Shown here: positions 34,413 to 44,052 of the stretch, piece after piece
How positions within the stretch are numbered: the stretch's first letter is position 1
Layout: every line of letters begins with the position of its first letter
Assembly (NCBI RefSeq): GCF_037138995.1
Contig: NZ_JBAXHI010000002.1
Location: 1-64,000, forward strand
DNA length: 64,000 bases
Origin: Chlorohelix sp037138995
GTDB taxonomy: Bacteria > Chloroflexota > Chloroflexia > Chloroheliales > Chloroheliaceae
Direction: 5' to 3'
The notes under the pieces: model-generated
The model's input: only the letters and a program-made list of their open reading frames with translations
Told to the model about the DNA's origin: nothing
The model's database searches: none
Position numbers and translations under genes: made by a program

Positions 34413-35687
34413 ATGGCAAATACCAGAAGCGGTAGAGTACAGTATCGCTGTTCTTTTTGCGGAAAAGGTCAGGAAGATGTAAGACGCTTGATCGCAGGAC
34501 CGGGCGCTGTTTATATCTGCGATGAATGTGTGGATCTTTGCCGGGAAATTATTGATGAGGAAATGAGCGGTCCCAAGGCAGATGTTAACCTTGGTCGTGT
34601 CCCCGCTCCGAAGCGCATGGTCGAATTACTAAATCAATATGTAGTTGGACAAGATCGGGCAAAACGAGTTTTGTCGGTTGCGGTCTATAACCACTACAAG
34701 CGTATTAGTATGAATGCCCAATCTGATGAAGTAGAATTACAGAAGAGCAATATCCTGCTAATCGGACCTACCGGAACAGGCAAAACCTTGTTGGCACAAA
34801 CCCTTGCTAAAATTCTTGACGTGCCATTCTCTATTGCCGATGCTACTGCTCTTACTGAAGCCGGTTATGTAGGCGAGGATGTTGAAAACATATTGTTGCG
34901 CCTGATACAAGCGGCAGATCATGATATTGCCCGTGCTGAAAAGGGCATCATCTACATAGATGAAATTGATAAAATTGCCCGCAAGAGCGATAACCCCTCC
35001 ATCACTCGCGATGTTTCCGGTGAAGGTGTGCAACAAGCGTTGTTGAAAATCCTTGAAGGTACGATGGCAAACGTTCCGCCACAGGGTGGTCGTAAGCACC
35101 CACATCAGGATTTTGTACAGATTGATACTACCAACATTCTGTTTATCTGCGGTGGCGCGTTCGAGGGTATGGAAGAAATTATCGGCAGACGTGTAGGGCA
35201 TAGCAGTATTGGCTTCAAACGTGCCAGCACAGATGATGCACAAACTACAAAAATGCAGTTGCAGCCAGCCCCAGATGATTTACTTAAATTCGGTCTAATT
35301 CCTGAATTTATCGGGCGTGTTCCGGTGATTGTAACGCTTGATTCATTGGATAAAAGTTCGCTCATCCGCATTCTCAGTGAGCCTAAAAATGCTATTATCA
35401 AGCAATACCAGAAATTGCTGGGCGCGGATAAAGTAGAATTAGTCTTTACCGATGATGCGTTAGAGGTTACGGCTGAAAAAGCGATGGCGCAAAAAACCGG
35501 CGCACGCGGCTTACGTACTACCATAGAAGAAGCGCTTACCGACATAATGTACGAAGTGCCTTCAATGGAAAATGTAAGACGCTGTATCGTAAATGCCGAT
35601 GTTATCGAAGGACGCGCTCGTCCGATTTTGCAAGGAGCAAATCGTACCGAACTAACCATCGAACCGCCTTTGGAAGAAAGTGCCTAA
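34413..35687 (+). CDS. clpX: ClpXP protease ATPase subunit ClpX
   Basis: 424 residues, normal length. The N-terminal zinc domain has CSFCGKGQ and CDECVDLC. The AAA+ module has Walker A LIGPTGTGKTLLAQTLA, GYVGEDVENILLRL, Walker B GIIYIDEIDKIARK, the RKHPHQ region and IGFKRAST before the ClpP-binding loop, which reads IGF. FGLIPEFIGRVPVIVTL and KTGARGLRTTIEE mark sensor regions. It unfolds tagged substrates for ClpP. clpP is not adjacent, although it often is. A terminator follows. Confidence 0.97.
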   Translation: MANTRSGRVQYRCSFCGKGQEDVRRLIAGPGAVYICDECVDLCREIIDEEMSGPKADVNLGRVPAPKRMVELLNQYVVGQDRAKRVLSVAVYNHYKRISMNAQSDEVELQKSNILLIGPTGTGKTLLAQTLAKILDVPFSIADATALTEAGYVGEDVENILLRLIQAADHDIARAEKGIIYIDEIDKIARKSDNPSITRDVSGEGVQQALLKILEGTMANVPPQGGRKHPHQDFVQIDTTNILFICGGAFEGMEEIIGRRVGHSSIGFKRASTDDAQTTKMQLQPAPDDLLKFGLIPEFIGRVPVIVTLDSLDKSSLIRILSEPKNAIIKQYQKLLGADKVELVFTDDALEVTAEKAMAQKTGARGLRTTIEEALTDIMYEVPSMENVRRCIVNADVIEGRARPILQGANRTELTIEPPLEESA

Positions 35688-35717
35688 TTATAGTTCTTAT
35701 CATAACCTGATCATAAC

Positions 35718-35750
35718 AAGCCCTCCAATCTGTGAGGGCTTTTCTTTTTC
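35718..35750 (+). terminator. Terminator after clpX
   Basis: AAGCCCTC and GAGGGCTT form an 8-bp stem with an eight-base loop, followed by TTCTTTTTC. Convergent with the dipeptidase gene ending at 35767. Confidence 0.85.
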
Positions 35751-35766
35751 TCATAAGCGTGGCAGG

Positions 35767-36822
35767 TTAATCGAATTGCGCTAACCCTTTTTCAAACACT
35801 CTTAACCAATTGGCATGATAAAAGTTTCTTATATCATTGTCATTAAAACCATGCTTGAGCAACTCTTCACCAACCAAAGGCAGGTCATTCAAACTTTTTA
35901 GAGGTTCGGGAATCGATTCAGCCCCAAACCCTCCGTCCCAATCGGTGCCAAGTCCAATAGCGCGAGTGTGTCCGGCGAGTTCACAAATATGGCTGATATG
36001 GCGCACCACATCTTCCAGCGTGGCTTTACGCCCTTCCTCTTTAGCTACAAGGAAACTATCATACAATACAACTCCTATAACCGTATCGCGTTCGAGCAAA
36101 CAGCGAATCATATCATCTGATAATTGTCGGTCTGTGTTTATTATGTGTCGGCAGTTGGAATGGCTCGCAATGGTTACGCCACTATAAGCATCTAGGGCAT
36201 TATAGAAACTTTCTTCCGCCATATGGCTTACATCTAGGATAACTCCCAACCTTTGCATTTCGGCGAGAAGTTCGACTCCCAGCGGGGTTAGCGTTCCCGG
36301 TTCGCCCGTTCCGCCACAATAGCGATTCGATTTCCAAGCTGGTCCGATAAGCCTCAAGCCTTTATCAACCCATTGTTGCAATTCATCCGGCTGTCGAATC
36401 GGGTCTGCTCCCTCAATTGATATCATAATGCCGAGTTTTTGAGTGCCCTCATTGATTTCTTTCAAATGTGCGTTCAATTCGATGCGGTTACGAATAAGAT
36501 TGACATGGGGTTGTTCCCTCGCTACCCTATTATAGAAATCAATCTGCCACATACCTTGTGTATGGGCTTCCTCAGCGTTTGAGAAAGAGTGTCCCTCTCC
36601 AACAACACTGATGGCTCTTTTAGGTAGCGTGAAGATAGTACCGATTACAAGACGTACCGGACTATCCAGCAAATCCGGCAGCGATACCAACCGCTCGCCA
36701 TAAATTGCGCCATCGTTCACTCGTTCACGCGAGGACTTGATTTCTTCATAAAAATCTCGTCCAAAACTGGCGTTCCAGCCAATATCTAGGTGACTATCTA
36801 TAATAAAAGGAATATCCGGCAT
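35767..36822 (-). CDS. Membrane dipeptidase (peptidase family M19)
   Basis: 351 residues, renal-dipeptidase family with a binuclear zinc site. Ligands appear as H11/D13 in IDSHLDIG, Glu in IMISIEGADPI, His in LDVSHMAEESF and His in ASHSNCRHI; the Asp is in GLGTDWDGG. It hydrolyses dipeptides, including some with D-residues. There is no signal peptide, so it should be cytoplasmic despite the family name. GGAG lies before the ATG. It sits just downstream of the aminotransferase on the same strand, with a terminator between. Confidence 0.93.
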   Translation of the reverse strand: MPDIPFIIDSHLDIGWNASFGRDFYEEIKSSRERVNDGAIYGERLVSLPDLLDSPVRLVIGTIFTLPKRAISVVGEGHSFSNAEEAHTQGMWQIDFYNRVAREQPHVNLIRNRIELNAHLKEINEGTQKLGIMISIEGADPIRQPDELQQWVDKGLRLIGPAWKSNRYCGGTGEPGTLTPLGVELLAEMQRLGVILDVSHMAEESFYNALDAYSGVTIASHSNCRHIINTDRQLSDDMIRCLLERDTVIGVVLYDSFLVAKEEGRKATLEDVVRHISHICELAGHTRAIGLGTDWDGGFGAESIPEPLKSLNDLPLVGEELLKHGFNDNDIRNFYHANWLRVFEKGLAQFD

Positions 36823-36858
36823 GCTGACTCCAAATTAAATTTTAAAAGATAATCCAAT

Positions 36859-36889
36859 AAAAAAGAGGGACGCAGCGAACTGCGTCCGG
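36859..36889 (-). terminator. Terminator of the class III aminotransferase gene
   Basis: GGACGCAG and CTGCGTCC form an 8-bp stem with a CGAA loop. Six A on the left become a T-run for minus-strand transcription, about 28 bases past the stop. Confidence 0.8.
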
Positions 36890-36914
36890 TTTGCAACTCT
36901 TTGTAGAGAAAAAT

Positions 36915-38273
36915 CTAATTTTCGAGCGATTTGTCGGCAATGTCTAACGCCTGATCCAATAATATCAAACCTTCCTGCAATTGCTCCTCGGTGATACATA
37001 GCGGGGGGTTACAGAAAATGCTATTCCAGCGAACTAGAGCAAGCACTCCGTTCTGGCGCAAGAAACCATTAATCTGGTTCATTACTACCATTTCCGCTGG
37101 TTTGGGATTAAACGGCACCAATGGCTCGCGGGTTTTTCTGTCCTTTACCAGTTCCAGAACCGAGAAAAGCCCAATTGCACGCACATCTCCCACGCTAGGG
37201 TGTTTGTCGCGCAGTTTCTCCAACTCGGCTTTCAGGAATTTCCCCACCGTTGCAGCATTCTCAATCAGGTTATCTTCCTTGTAAACTTTGATTGTGGCAA
37301 TGGCGGTAGCTAATGCTAATGTATGGGAGTTGTAGGTAAGACCAAAGGGTATTGGCGAGTTTTCAAATCTTTCGGCTATAGCGGGTGATACCATCAATGC
37401 GCCCAACGGTACATATCCCGATGTTATGCCCTTTGCCATTGTCATCATATCCGGTTGTACGCCCCAATGCTCGATGGCAAACCATTTTCCGGTGCGTCCG
37501 AACCCTGCCATTACTTCGTCTGCAATAAGCAAGATTCCGTATTTGTCGCAAAGCTGGCGCAAACCCTGCCAATAGCCGTCTGGTGGGATGATAATTCCGT
37601 TTGTTCCGGTTACGCTTTCCATTATTATTGCCGCTACATTTTGTGGACCTTCAAACTGGATAACTTCTTCCACATGGTTGAGGCAGGTCATATTACATGC
37701 GCCTTCACCTTTGCAGAAATTACAGCGATATTCGTATGGGTCAAGCACGCGCACTACACCCTGCATACCCGGTTCGGAAGACCAACGGCGCGGTTCGCCT
37801 GTCAGGGACATTGCCCCAAATGTTGCGCCGTGATAACTGCGGTAACGTGCAATAATCTTGTGTCGTCCGGTATAGGTGCGGGCGATGCGAATTGCTGCTT
37901 CCACCGCTTCCGTTCCACCGTTGGTAAAGAAGGCTTTACTGAGGCTGGCAGGGGTTAATTCATTAAGTAGTTTTCCCAATACGGCGCGGGGTTCGGTCGC
38001 ATGTCCCGGAATCACATAGGGCAATTTTGCAACTTGTTCTGAAACAGCGCGTATCACTCGCTCATCGCAATGCCCAATATTGACATTCATTAGCTGTGAA
38101 TTGAAATCAAGATAACGTTTGCCATCTGTATCCCAGAGATAAACGCCTTTAGCATGGGAGATTGCCAGCGGTTTGACTGAGGCTTGCGCTGCCCAATCAT
38201 ACAAGGTGTACTCCCGGCAAGCCTGTAAAATTTCGTCTGTTGACATTGAAGCTGTTACTTCTTCGATGCTCAT
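36915..38273 (-). CDS. Class III PLP-dependent aminotransferase
   Basis: 452 residues. PLP Lys is K281 in TMAKGITSGYVPLGA, with the Asp in LLIADEVMAGFGRTGKW and the phosphate site FFTNGGTEAVEAAIRIAR. A Cys-rich insert (CNFCKGEGACNMTC) at about 180-193 is seen in a subset related to taurine:pyruvate and omega-amino-acid aminotransferases. The ATG at 38273 is preferred because AGGAGG lies six bases upstream; 38279 is closer. Substrate unknown, probably an omega-amino acid or aminoalkyl compound. Confidence 0.92.
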   Translation of the reverse strand: MSIEEVTASMSTDEILQACREYTLYDWAAQASVKPLAISHAKGVYLWDTDGKRYLDFNSQLMNVNIGHCDERVIRAVSEQVAKLPYVIPGHATEPRAVLGKLLNELTPASLSKAFFTNGGTEAVEAAIRIARTYTGRHKIIARYRSYHGATFGAMSLTGEPRRWSSEPGMQGVVRVLDPYEYRCNFCKGEGACNMTCLNHVEEVIQFEGPQNVAAIIMESVTGTNGIIIPPDGYWQGLRQLCDKYGILLIADEVMAGFGRTGKWFAIEHWGVQPDMMTMAKGITSGYVPLGALMVSPAIAERFENSPIPFGLTYNSHTLALATAIATIKVYKEDNLIENAATVGKFLKAELEKLRDKHPSVGDVRAIGLFSVLELVKDRKTREPLVPFNPKPAEMVVMNQINGFLRQNGVLALVRWNSIFCNPPLCITEEQLQEGLILLDQALDIADKSLEN

Positions 38274-38442
38274 TGCCATCCTCCTGTTGTTTAACAATTT
38301 TGAGTCTGCCCGGCGTTGGTCAAACCCTTGCGCCGCCAATTCCTCATAAGATTTATTGCCAGTACGTTTAACATTATAGCAATGAAGGGGAAAGTAAGCA
38401 TCTACTAGGCTACCTATATTTGCTGCTTGCCCGCATTTCGCT

Positions 38443-38470
38443 CAAAAAGAAAACCCCCCTAAAAGGGGAG
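38443..38470 (-). terminator. Terminator of the DUF3090 gene
   Basis: CTCCCC and GGGGGG (minus strand) enclose TTTTA and are followed by TTTTCTTTTT. It lies about 24 bases past the stop. Confidence 0.85.
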
Positions 38471-38493
38471 CTTTGCTTTACTCAGATTTGTTA

Positions 38494-39009
38494 CTAATTC
38501 TGGTAGGGAATATGCCCGTTCTTGCTGTGCTGTACTCGTCCAGAGCTAATTACTTGCGCTGCTTCCCGATAAAACTTTTCTAGTTGAGAACGTGAAGCCT
38601 CTACCCGGATAATTGGTAGAATATTGTTCGCCAACTCTTCGGCTTCTTCTTGCGTGGTGGCTTTGTCAATTGCTTGTTGTTCCGATTCAAGGTCGTAGAG
38701 GTAAATAATGAATAGCTCTGATTCATCATTATAGCCAAGCGCTAATCGCCCGGTTTGCGCTTCAACTTGAAATGGTTCAGGATATATTCCTGTAGCTAAC
38801 GGGTCTTTATAGTTCTTTCCGCCTTCGTATTGTTCCAGCAATTCCTTTATTGCGTCAGCAAGAGCGCCGAGTTGCTCCTTTTCCATCCAGCAGCAGGCTG
38901 CGCGTTTTCCTTCTCGGAATAGAACTCTGAAGCGACGATTACCCGGTATCCCAATTGCTTCCGGTTTTAATTCATCTATAGCACCAAAATCATGTAGTGC
39001 GTCCGCCAT
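38494..39009 (-). CDS. DUF3090 family protein
   Basis: 171 residues. Matches a family known mainly from Actinobacteria and Chloroflexota: GIPGNRRFRVLFREGKRAAC near the start, WMEKEQLGALADAIKELLEQ, then RLALGYNDESELFIIYLYD. Members usually close with a short Cys-containing zinc-ribbon-like tail. Here the tail (QHSKNGHIPYQN) has no Cys. Function is unknown; Actinobacterial members sit beside a phosphoglycerate-mutase-like gene. AGGAGA lies before the ATG. Confidence 0.8.
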   Translation of the reverse strand: MADALHDFGAIDELKPEAIGIPGNRRFRVLFREGKRAACCWMEKEQLGALADAIKELLEQYEGGKNYKDPLATGIYPEPFQVEAQTGRLALGYNDESELFIIYLYDLESEQQAIDKATTQEEAEELANNILPIIRVEASRSQLEKFYREAAQVISSGRVQHSKNGHIPYQN

Positions 39010-39062
39010 TATTGAAGAATCTCCTCTCTGCGTAGGTATCTCCCAAGCTATATGGAACGGTA

Positions 39063-39653
39063 TTATACCACGAATTTTTCTTTGACTATACTATAATAAC
39101 TGCCGCCGAAATGTTGTAGAGTCTGCCCTTCAGGTTGTTCCGGTTTCCAGAAAGTATCGAATGCTTTTGGGTCTGCCCAAGCTGTTAAGACCTGCCCTAC
39201 AAAGAGAGTATGGTCACCGAGGACTATCATTTCCATCAAACCACATTCGATTGCGGCAAAGCACTCCTCAATTAAGGGCGTGCTGACTCGTTTAGGCTCG
39301 GCAAGGTTAAACCCGGCGCGTTGGAATTTATCGGTGTCTTCCCCGCTGCATGACCCGCATATCTCGATTTGTCGTGCCATATCCCCTTGAGCAATGTTAA
39401 GCACAAATTCTCCTGCTCGTTTAATCAAATCGTGGCTATAACGGCGCGGGGAAATAGCTACTCCTATTAATGGAGGTTGTAAGCTTAACGGTGTTAGCCA
39501 TGCTACCGGCACAATATCTGTTTTCCCTTTTGCGGCAACCGTTAGCAGACAAACCGGACTATGCTGGAGCATTCGGGTAGCATAACCTATGTCAATTTCC
39601 TGTTTTTTACCCATTACTCTTGATGAATTCCTCTCTCTTGCGAAACTTTCCAT
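39063..39653 (-). CDS. Flavin reductase-like (FMN-binding split barrel) protein
   Basis: 196 residues. The split-barrel pattern shows SPVCLLTVAAKGKTDIVPVA, WLTPLSLQPPLIGVAISPRR, GEFVLNIAQ and AIECGLMEMIVLGDHTLFVG. The family binds FMN and includes flavin reductases and flavoredoxins. The first 13 residues may be extra: an internal ATG at 39614 begins the conserved part, and neither has an ideal ribosome site. Partner and substrate are unknown. It is transcribed divergently from the alcohol dehydrogenase gene. Confidence 0.85.
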   Translation of the reverse strand: MESFARERNSSRVMGKKQEIDIGYATRMLQHSPVCLLTVAAKGKTDIVPVAWLTPLSLQPPLIGVAISPRRYSHDLIKRAGEFVLNIAQGDMARQIEICGSCSGEDTDKFQRAGFNLAEPKRVSTPLIEECFAAIECGLMEMIVLGDHTLFVGQVLTAWADPKAFDTFWKPEQPEGQTLQHFGGSYYSIVKEKFVV

Positions 39654-39743
39654 TGGTTTCGTGGTGTCGCCTCCAAGTTTGTTTTATAATTATACAACGT
39701 AGTGCAGTTTGTGGCTAAAGCTAAAACGAGAGGATTATTTGTG

Positions 39744-40727
39744 ATGAAAGCTTTATTGTTTGACCATGATGGAATTCTAAAACTAAAAACTGATTATCCT
39801 GAGCCACAACTCGCACCCGGTGAGGCAATTATAAAAGTGACTCGGGCGGGTATTTGTAATACTGACCTTGAAATTACAAGAGGCTATCTGGATTTTCACG
39901 GGGTGTTGGGGCATGAATTTGTGGGGGTGGTACAGGAAGTTAGCGCGTCATCTGACCAGCATTGGCTTGGTAAGCGCGTGGTTGGCGATATTAACGCCGC
40001 TTGCTACCGTTGCGAAACCTGTCTATCTGGTAGGCATACCCATTGCCCAAATCGAACTACTCTTGGAATAGTAGGTCGCGATGGAGCTTTTGCCGAATAT
40101 TTGCGTTTGCCTGTTGCCAATTTCTTTGCGGTTGCTGACTCCATCCCCGATGAAATGGCAGTATTTACCGAACCGTTGGCAGCCGCTTGCCAGATTTTAT
40201 ATCAACTACATGTACGCCCCACCGATAAAGTTGCGATAATCGGCGATGGCAAACTTGGCTTGCTGGTAGCTCAGGTATTGCGCTTGAGTGGGGCTGATTT
40301 AACTGTGCTAGGTCGCCATCCCGAAAAAGGGCAAGTTGTGGCTCGTCAGGGAGTACGCTATATAAAGCCTGAAGAAGGAAAGGATATTCGTGAACAGGTC
40401 GGGGGCGAATGTGATTTGGTGGTAGAGTGTACCGGCAATGAAGTGGGTCTGGCAACCGCTAAAGCTTTAGTCCGCCCACGCGGAACGATAGTCCTGAAAA
40501 GCACCTATCATGGCGCTCCAGCAGTGCCGATGAGTCTATATGTGGTGGATGAAATTACCTTGCTTGGTTCGCGCTGTGGTCCATTTGACGCGGCATTGCG
40601 CCTCATGGAACGCAAGTTAGTTGATTTAAATTCGATGGTTAGCTTTGAGTTTCCCTTGCTGGAAGGCTTGAAAGCTTTTGAACATGCTTTTGGTCATTCT
40701 AGCCTTAAGGTATTGCTGAATATCTAA
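39744..40727 (+). CDS. Zinc-dependent alcohol dehydrogenase family protein
   Basis: 327 residues, medium-chain dehydrogenase. Catalytic zinc ligands are in AGICNTDLE, VLGHEFVG and FTEPLAA. The structural zinc site has four Cys in CYRCETCLSGRHTHC. The Rossmann part has VAIIGDGKLGLLVAQVLR. The ATG at 39744 is chosen for the GAGAGG upstream. The sequence resembles threonine/sorbitol-type dehydrogenases used as a generic label; the substrate is not evident. Confidence 0.9.
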   Translation: MKALLFDHDGILKLKTDYPEPQLAPGEAIIKVTRAGICNTDLEITRGYLDFHGVLGHEFVGVVQEVSASSDQHWLGKRVVGDINAACYRCETCLSGRHTHCPNRTTLGIVGRDGAFAEYLRLPVANFFAVADSIPDEMAVFTEPLAAACQILYQLHVRPTDKVAIIGDGKLGLLVAQVLRLSGADLTVLGRHPEKGQVVARQGVRYIKPEEGKDIREQVGGECDLVVECTGNEVGLATAKALVRPRGTIVLKSTYHGAPAVPMSLYVVDEITLLGSRCGPFDAALRLMERKLVDLNSMVSFEFPLLEGLKAFEHAFGHSSLKVLLNI

Positions 40728-40746
40728 AACCTAGCGGAAAGGCGTA

Positions 40747-41574
40747 TTACCAACGGGCGATGATTGCGCGGAAATTGACCTTGCCTCTATAAGGTTTGTC
40801 GGGATGTTCCACCTCGTTAGCCAGCCAATTATTAAGCTGGACTACCGCTTGCGTGTGAATTTCATCCGAATGCTCCCAATCGCTGCTGTACATGCGATTT
40901 ATAAGCCGATTCGCCATTTCACGCTGTGATAGCGGTTTCACCTCAAACTGCACCAGATTAGTTTTCTCGATTTTTGCGCCCAACTCTTGCAAATGTGAGA
41001 TACTAACCTCTTCGCTTTTCCATGCTCTCTCGCGTTTTTTTCTTAGGTCAGAACCTAAGCCCTCCAAAATTCCGCCCCATTTCTGTCGTACCGCTTGTTC
41101 TGGTGATAACTTGCCTGCTTCTTCAACAGCCTCCTCATGGGCAATTATCAAACGACCTCCCGGTTTACGCAACACTCTTTTTGCTTCTTTAAGAGTCGCT
41201 GCTAGGTCACTTACCAGATGTACTACATGTACGGCTATTGCAATATCAAAGCTGTCATCAGGAAAGGGAAGTGCGGTTACGTCTCCCAATCGCAGTTTGT
41301 GGCGATATTCGGATATTTCAGGTTCTTCTGCCAGTTTGTTTTCAAGTCGTTTCAGCATTTCAGGTGAAATATCCACTCCGGTAAAATCATAACCTGCCTT
41401 GATAAAGGGCAAAGCGATGCGCCCTGTCCCGATACCCAATTCCAGAAAGCGCGTAGTAATATTTGCAGATGTATATTCAATCAGCGCTTTGCAAATGTTT
41501 TCCGGCACACCATCCGGGAATCCTCTGGTGTCATCATAAAAATCCGCTGCCCTATCAAAAGAAATACCCGGCAT
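40747..41574 (-). CDS. SAM-dependent methyltransferase (class I)
   Basis: 275 residues. Motif I is FLELGIGTGRIALPF, then FTGVDISPEMLKRL, LRLGDVTALPFPDDSFDIAI and LKEAKRVLRKPGGRLIIAH. The start RAADFYDDTRGFP is common in small-molecule methyltransferases. AAAGGAG precedes the ATG. It converges on the alcohol dehydrogenase gene. The substrate is unknown. Confidence 0.9.
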   Translation of the reverse strand: MPGISFDRAADFYDDTRGFPDGVPENICKALIEYTSANITTRFLELGIGTGRIALPFIKAGYDFTGVDISPEMLKRLENKLAEEPEISEYRHKLRLGDVTALPFPDDSFDIAIAVHVVHLVSDLAATLKEAKRVLRKPGGRLIIAHEEAVEEAGKLSPEQAVRQKWGGILEGLGSDLRKKRERAWKSEEVSISHLQELGAKIEKTNLVQFEVKPLSQREMANRLINRMYSSDWEHSDEIHTQAVVQLNNWLANEVEHPDKPYRGKVNFRAIIARW

Positions 41575-41773
41575 AAAATACTCCTTTAAAATAAAAGATA
41601 TATATTCAAAATCCTTGCTATTTTACCTTAATCGTTGCTACTATGGGCATAATCCAAAAACCCAATTTGCAAACTGAATAGCGTTGCGCTAAAATTGACC
41701 GAAATTGTGAACTTTGTTGCAAACTATAGAAGAAAAAATAGGAAAAGATACTTCGGCAAAGGAGAAGCAAATA

Positions 41774-42727
41774 ATGGGCGCACGCAAAAAAGTTACGGTA
41801 ATAGGCGCAGGCAACGTGGGTGCAACAACTGCACAGCGGTTAGCAGAGCGCGATTTCTATGATGTAGTGATGGTGGATATTATAGACGGCTTGCCGCAAG
41901 GTAAAGCGTTGGATTTGCGCGAAAGCGGTCCGGTTGAAGGTTACGACAGCCTTGTAATCGGCTCAAACAGTTATGAAGAAACCGCCAATAGCGATGTAGT
42001 GGTTATTACCAGTGGTATTGCTCGCAAACCCGGTATGAGCCGTGACGACCTGATTAATACCAACGCCGGTATCGTAAGACAAGTTACCGAAAGCGTGGTT
42101 AAATATTCCCCTAACTGCATTATTATAGTAGTTAGCAATCCGCTTGATGCCATGACTCAACTTGCTTGGAAAGCCAGCGGTTTTCCCAAGAACCGCGTAA
42201 TCGGTATGGCAGGGGTACTAGACTCGGCTCGTTTCAAGCACTTTATAGCCGAAGCTCTGAACGTATCGGTTGAAGATGTAAACGCTTTTGTACTGGGCGG
42301 GCATGGTGATACAATGGTTCCGCTACCGCGCTATAGCACCGTTGCTGGTATCCCGATTACTGAGCTTCTACCAGAAGAAAAAGTTAAGGCAATTTGCGAC
42401 CGCACCGCCAACGGTGGCGCAGAAGTTGTAGCCCTGCTCAAAACCGGCAGCGCCTATTATGCCCCTGCCTCTTCGGCAGCAGCAATGGTGGATAGCATCT
42501 TGTTGGACAAGAAGCGTATTATGCCCACCGCTACTTTGTTGGAAGGCGAATATGGTATCTCCGGTTTGTTCGTAGGCGTACCCTGCAAACTCGGAATTAA
42601 CGGCGTTGAGCAAATCATCGAGATTACATTGACCGCTGAGGAAGATGCTGCTCTTAAGAAAAGCGCAGCCGCAGTAAACGAATTGGTAGAAATAATTCGT
42701 CTTAAGGTTACTGATATTGGTCTTTAG
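41774..42727 (+). CDS. mdh: Malate dehydrogenase (LDH-type)
   Basis: 317 residues. NAD-dependent malate/oxaloacetate interconversion in the TCA cycle. Seen are GAGNVGATTAQRLAE, the Asp of VMVDIIDG that selects NAD, the mobile loop ARKPGMSRDDL with Arg giving malate over lactate specificity, SNPLDAMTQ and the catalytic His in LGGHGDTMVPLPR. This is the tetrameric type found in Chloroflexus and many other bacteria. The ATG at 41774 has AAGGAGA upstream. Together with the KOR operon it fits a TCA-type metabolism. A terminator follows. Confidence 0.95.
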   Translation: MGARKKVTVIGAGNVGATTAQRLAERDFYDVVMVDIIDGLPQGKALDLRESGPVEGYDSLVIGSNSYEETANSDVVVITSGIARKPGMSRDDLINTNAGIVRQVTESVVKYSPNCIIIVVSNPLDAMTQLAWKASGFPKNRVIGMAGVLDSARFKHFIAEALNVSVEDVNAFVLGGHGDTMVPLPRYSTVAGIPITELLPEEKVKAICDRTANGGAEVVALLKTGSAYYAPASSAAAMVDSILLDKKRIMPTATLLEGEYGISGLFVGVPCKLGINGVEQIIEITLTAEEDAALKKSAAAVNELVEIIRLKVTDIGL

Positions 42728-42748
42728 AATCTGAGATTGCTTGCTTGT

Positions 42749-42780
42749 TAACCCCTTTCTTTTGAGGAAGGGGTTTTTAT
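42749..42780 (+). terminator. Terminator after mdh
   Basis: AACCCCTTTC and GGAAGGGGTT form a 9-10 bp stem with a six-base loop, followed by TTTTTAT. Confidence 0.88.
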
Positions 42781-42846
42781 TTGCCAGTTTTCGGCAATGC
42801 GGTTAAAATTCTTATAGATTGTAACCTTTAGTTGAGGATAAACCCT

Positions 42847-43869
42847 ATGCGCCAACCGGATAATCGCCGCTATTTACAGGATTTGCTAAAAGGCTATCGC
42901 ACTGCTCAGGTTTTGATAAGCTGCGCTGAATTGGGCGTGTTTGAGCATCTAAAAGAAGAAGGCGTTAGCGCGGAAGACTTGGCACAATTGACGAGTTCTA
43001 ACCCTACTGCTATGGCGCGGCTTTTGAATGCGGCAGTCGCGCTGCAACTGCTCGGTAAGAATGGCGACCTGTATTTCGCGGAAGACTTGGCTCATGATTG
43101 CCTTTTGCCAAATGCGCCTCGCTATATGGGCAATGTTTTAAAACGTGAAGGAGCTTTTTATCGCCGTTGGTCTCACCTAACGGCAGCAGTAAAGAGCGGT
43201 AAGCGTCCAGATATAAATCTGCATGAAGAGAATAATACTCAATGGGTGCGTAATTTTGAAATGGCGCTACTCGATACCGCTCGTTTTGTTGGTCCGCTGG
43301 TTGCAGCCGCGCTTGCGCCTTATTTCCCCCATCAGGACGCACAAATTGCTAATGTTATAGATGTAGGCGGAGGTCATGGCGGATATAGCATTGCGTTGGC
43401 AGAAAAATATCCAAAGCTAGACGCGCTCGTTTTTGAATTACCGGAAGCGGCTGCCGTAGCCCTTGAGGTTATCACGCAAGCAAGTGTTACCGATAGAGTC
43501 AAAGTACAGGCAGGTGATTTCAGGAAAGATGAGCTTGGTAATGGTTTTGATATGGCGTTGCTTTTCGGGGTACTCGTCAGTGAAACCCCACCTAATGCCC
43601 TAGCCCTTTTACAAAAAGTATATAGAGCACTCAAACCCGGTGGTGTGGTTGTAATTCGAGGCTTTTATCTTGGTCCTGACCGGGCAAGCCCACTTGAAGC
43701 TACTATTTATGATTTGCATATGTTGTTATCCACCGAAGCAGGGGGGGCGCAAATTCTCGATGAATTAATTGACTGGTTACAAACTGTCGGGTTTCGCTCC
43801 TTTGAAACCGTCTCTTTGCCTTATCCAGAACAATCTGATTTACTGGTAGCTCACAAACCGTTTGTATAA
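42847..43869 (+). CDS. O-methyltransferase family 2 protein (BchU/hydroxyneurosporene-like group)
   Basis: 340 residues. An N-terminal winged-helix dimerisation domain (AELGVFEHLKEEGVSAEDLA, AMARLLNAAVALQLLGK) precedes the SAM domain (VIDVGGGHGGYSIALAEKYP, ALVFELPEA, DRVKVQAGDFRKDEL, ALKPGGVVVIRGF). This architecture includes plant-type O-methyltransferases, carotenoid methyltransferase CrtF and bacteriochlorophyll C-20 methylase BchU. The sequence alone does not pick the substrate. GAGGA lies eight bases before the ATG at 42847. Confidence 0.85.
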   Translation: MRQPDNRRYLQDLLKGYRTAQVLISCAELGVFEHLKEEGVSAEDLAQLTSSNPTAMARLLNAAVALQLLGKNGDLYFAEDLAHDCLLPNAPRYMGNVLKREGAFYRRWSHLTAAVKSGKRPDINLHEENNTQWVRNFEMALLDTARFVGPLVAAALAPYFPHQDAQIANVIDVGGGHGGYSIALAEKYPKLDALVFELPEAAAVALEVITQASVTDRVKVQAGDFRKDELGNGFDMALLFGVLVSETPPNALALLQKVYRALKPGGVVVIRGFYLGPDRASPLEATIYDLHMLLSTEAGGAQILDELIDWLQTVGFRSFETVSLPYPEQSDLLVAHKPFV

Positions 43870-44052
43870 ATTATTATGCTTCCTACCTCTTTGCTTGCTC
43901 TGCTATCCCGCCAATTTGACCTTGCCTGACTAGCTTGTAGCATTAGATACTTCCGATTATTAATTCAAGCGCTAAGTTACTGAAAGCAACTCCTTAATGT
44001 TTATTGCTTTTAATTGCCAGAAAATCTTTAGATTGCTGATTGGATATTAATA

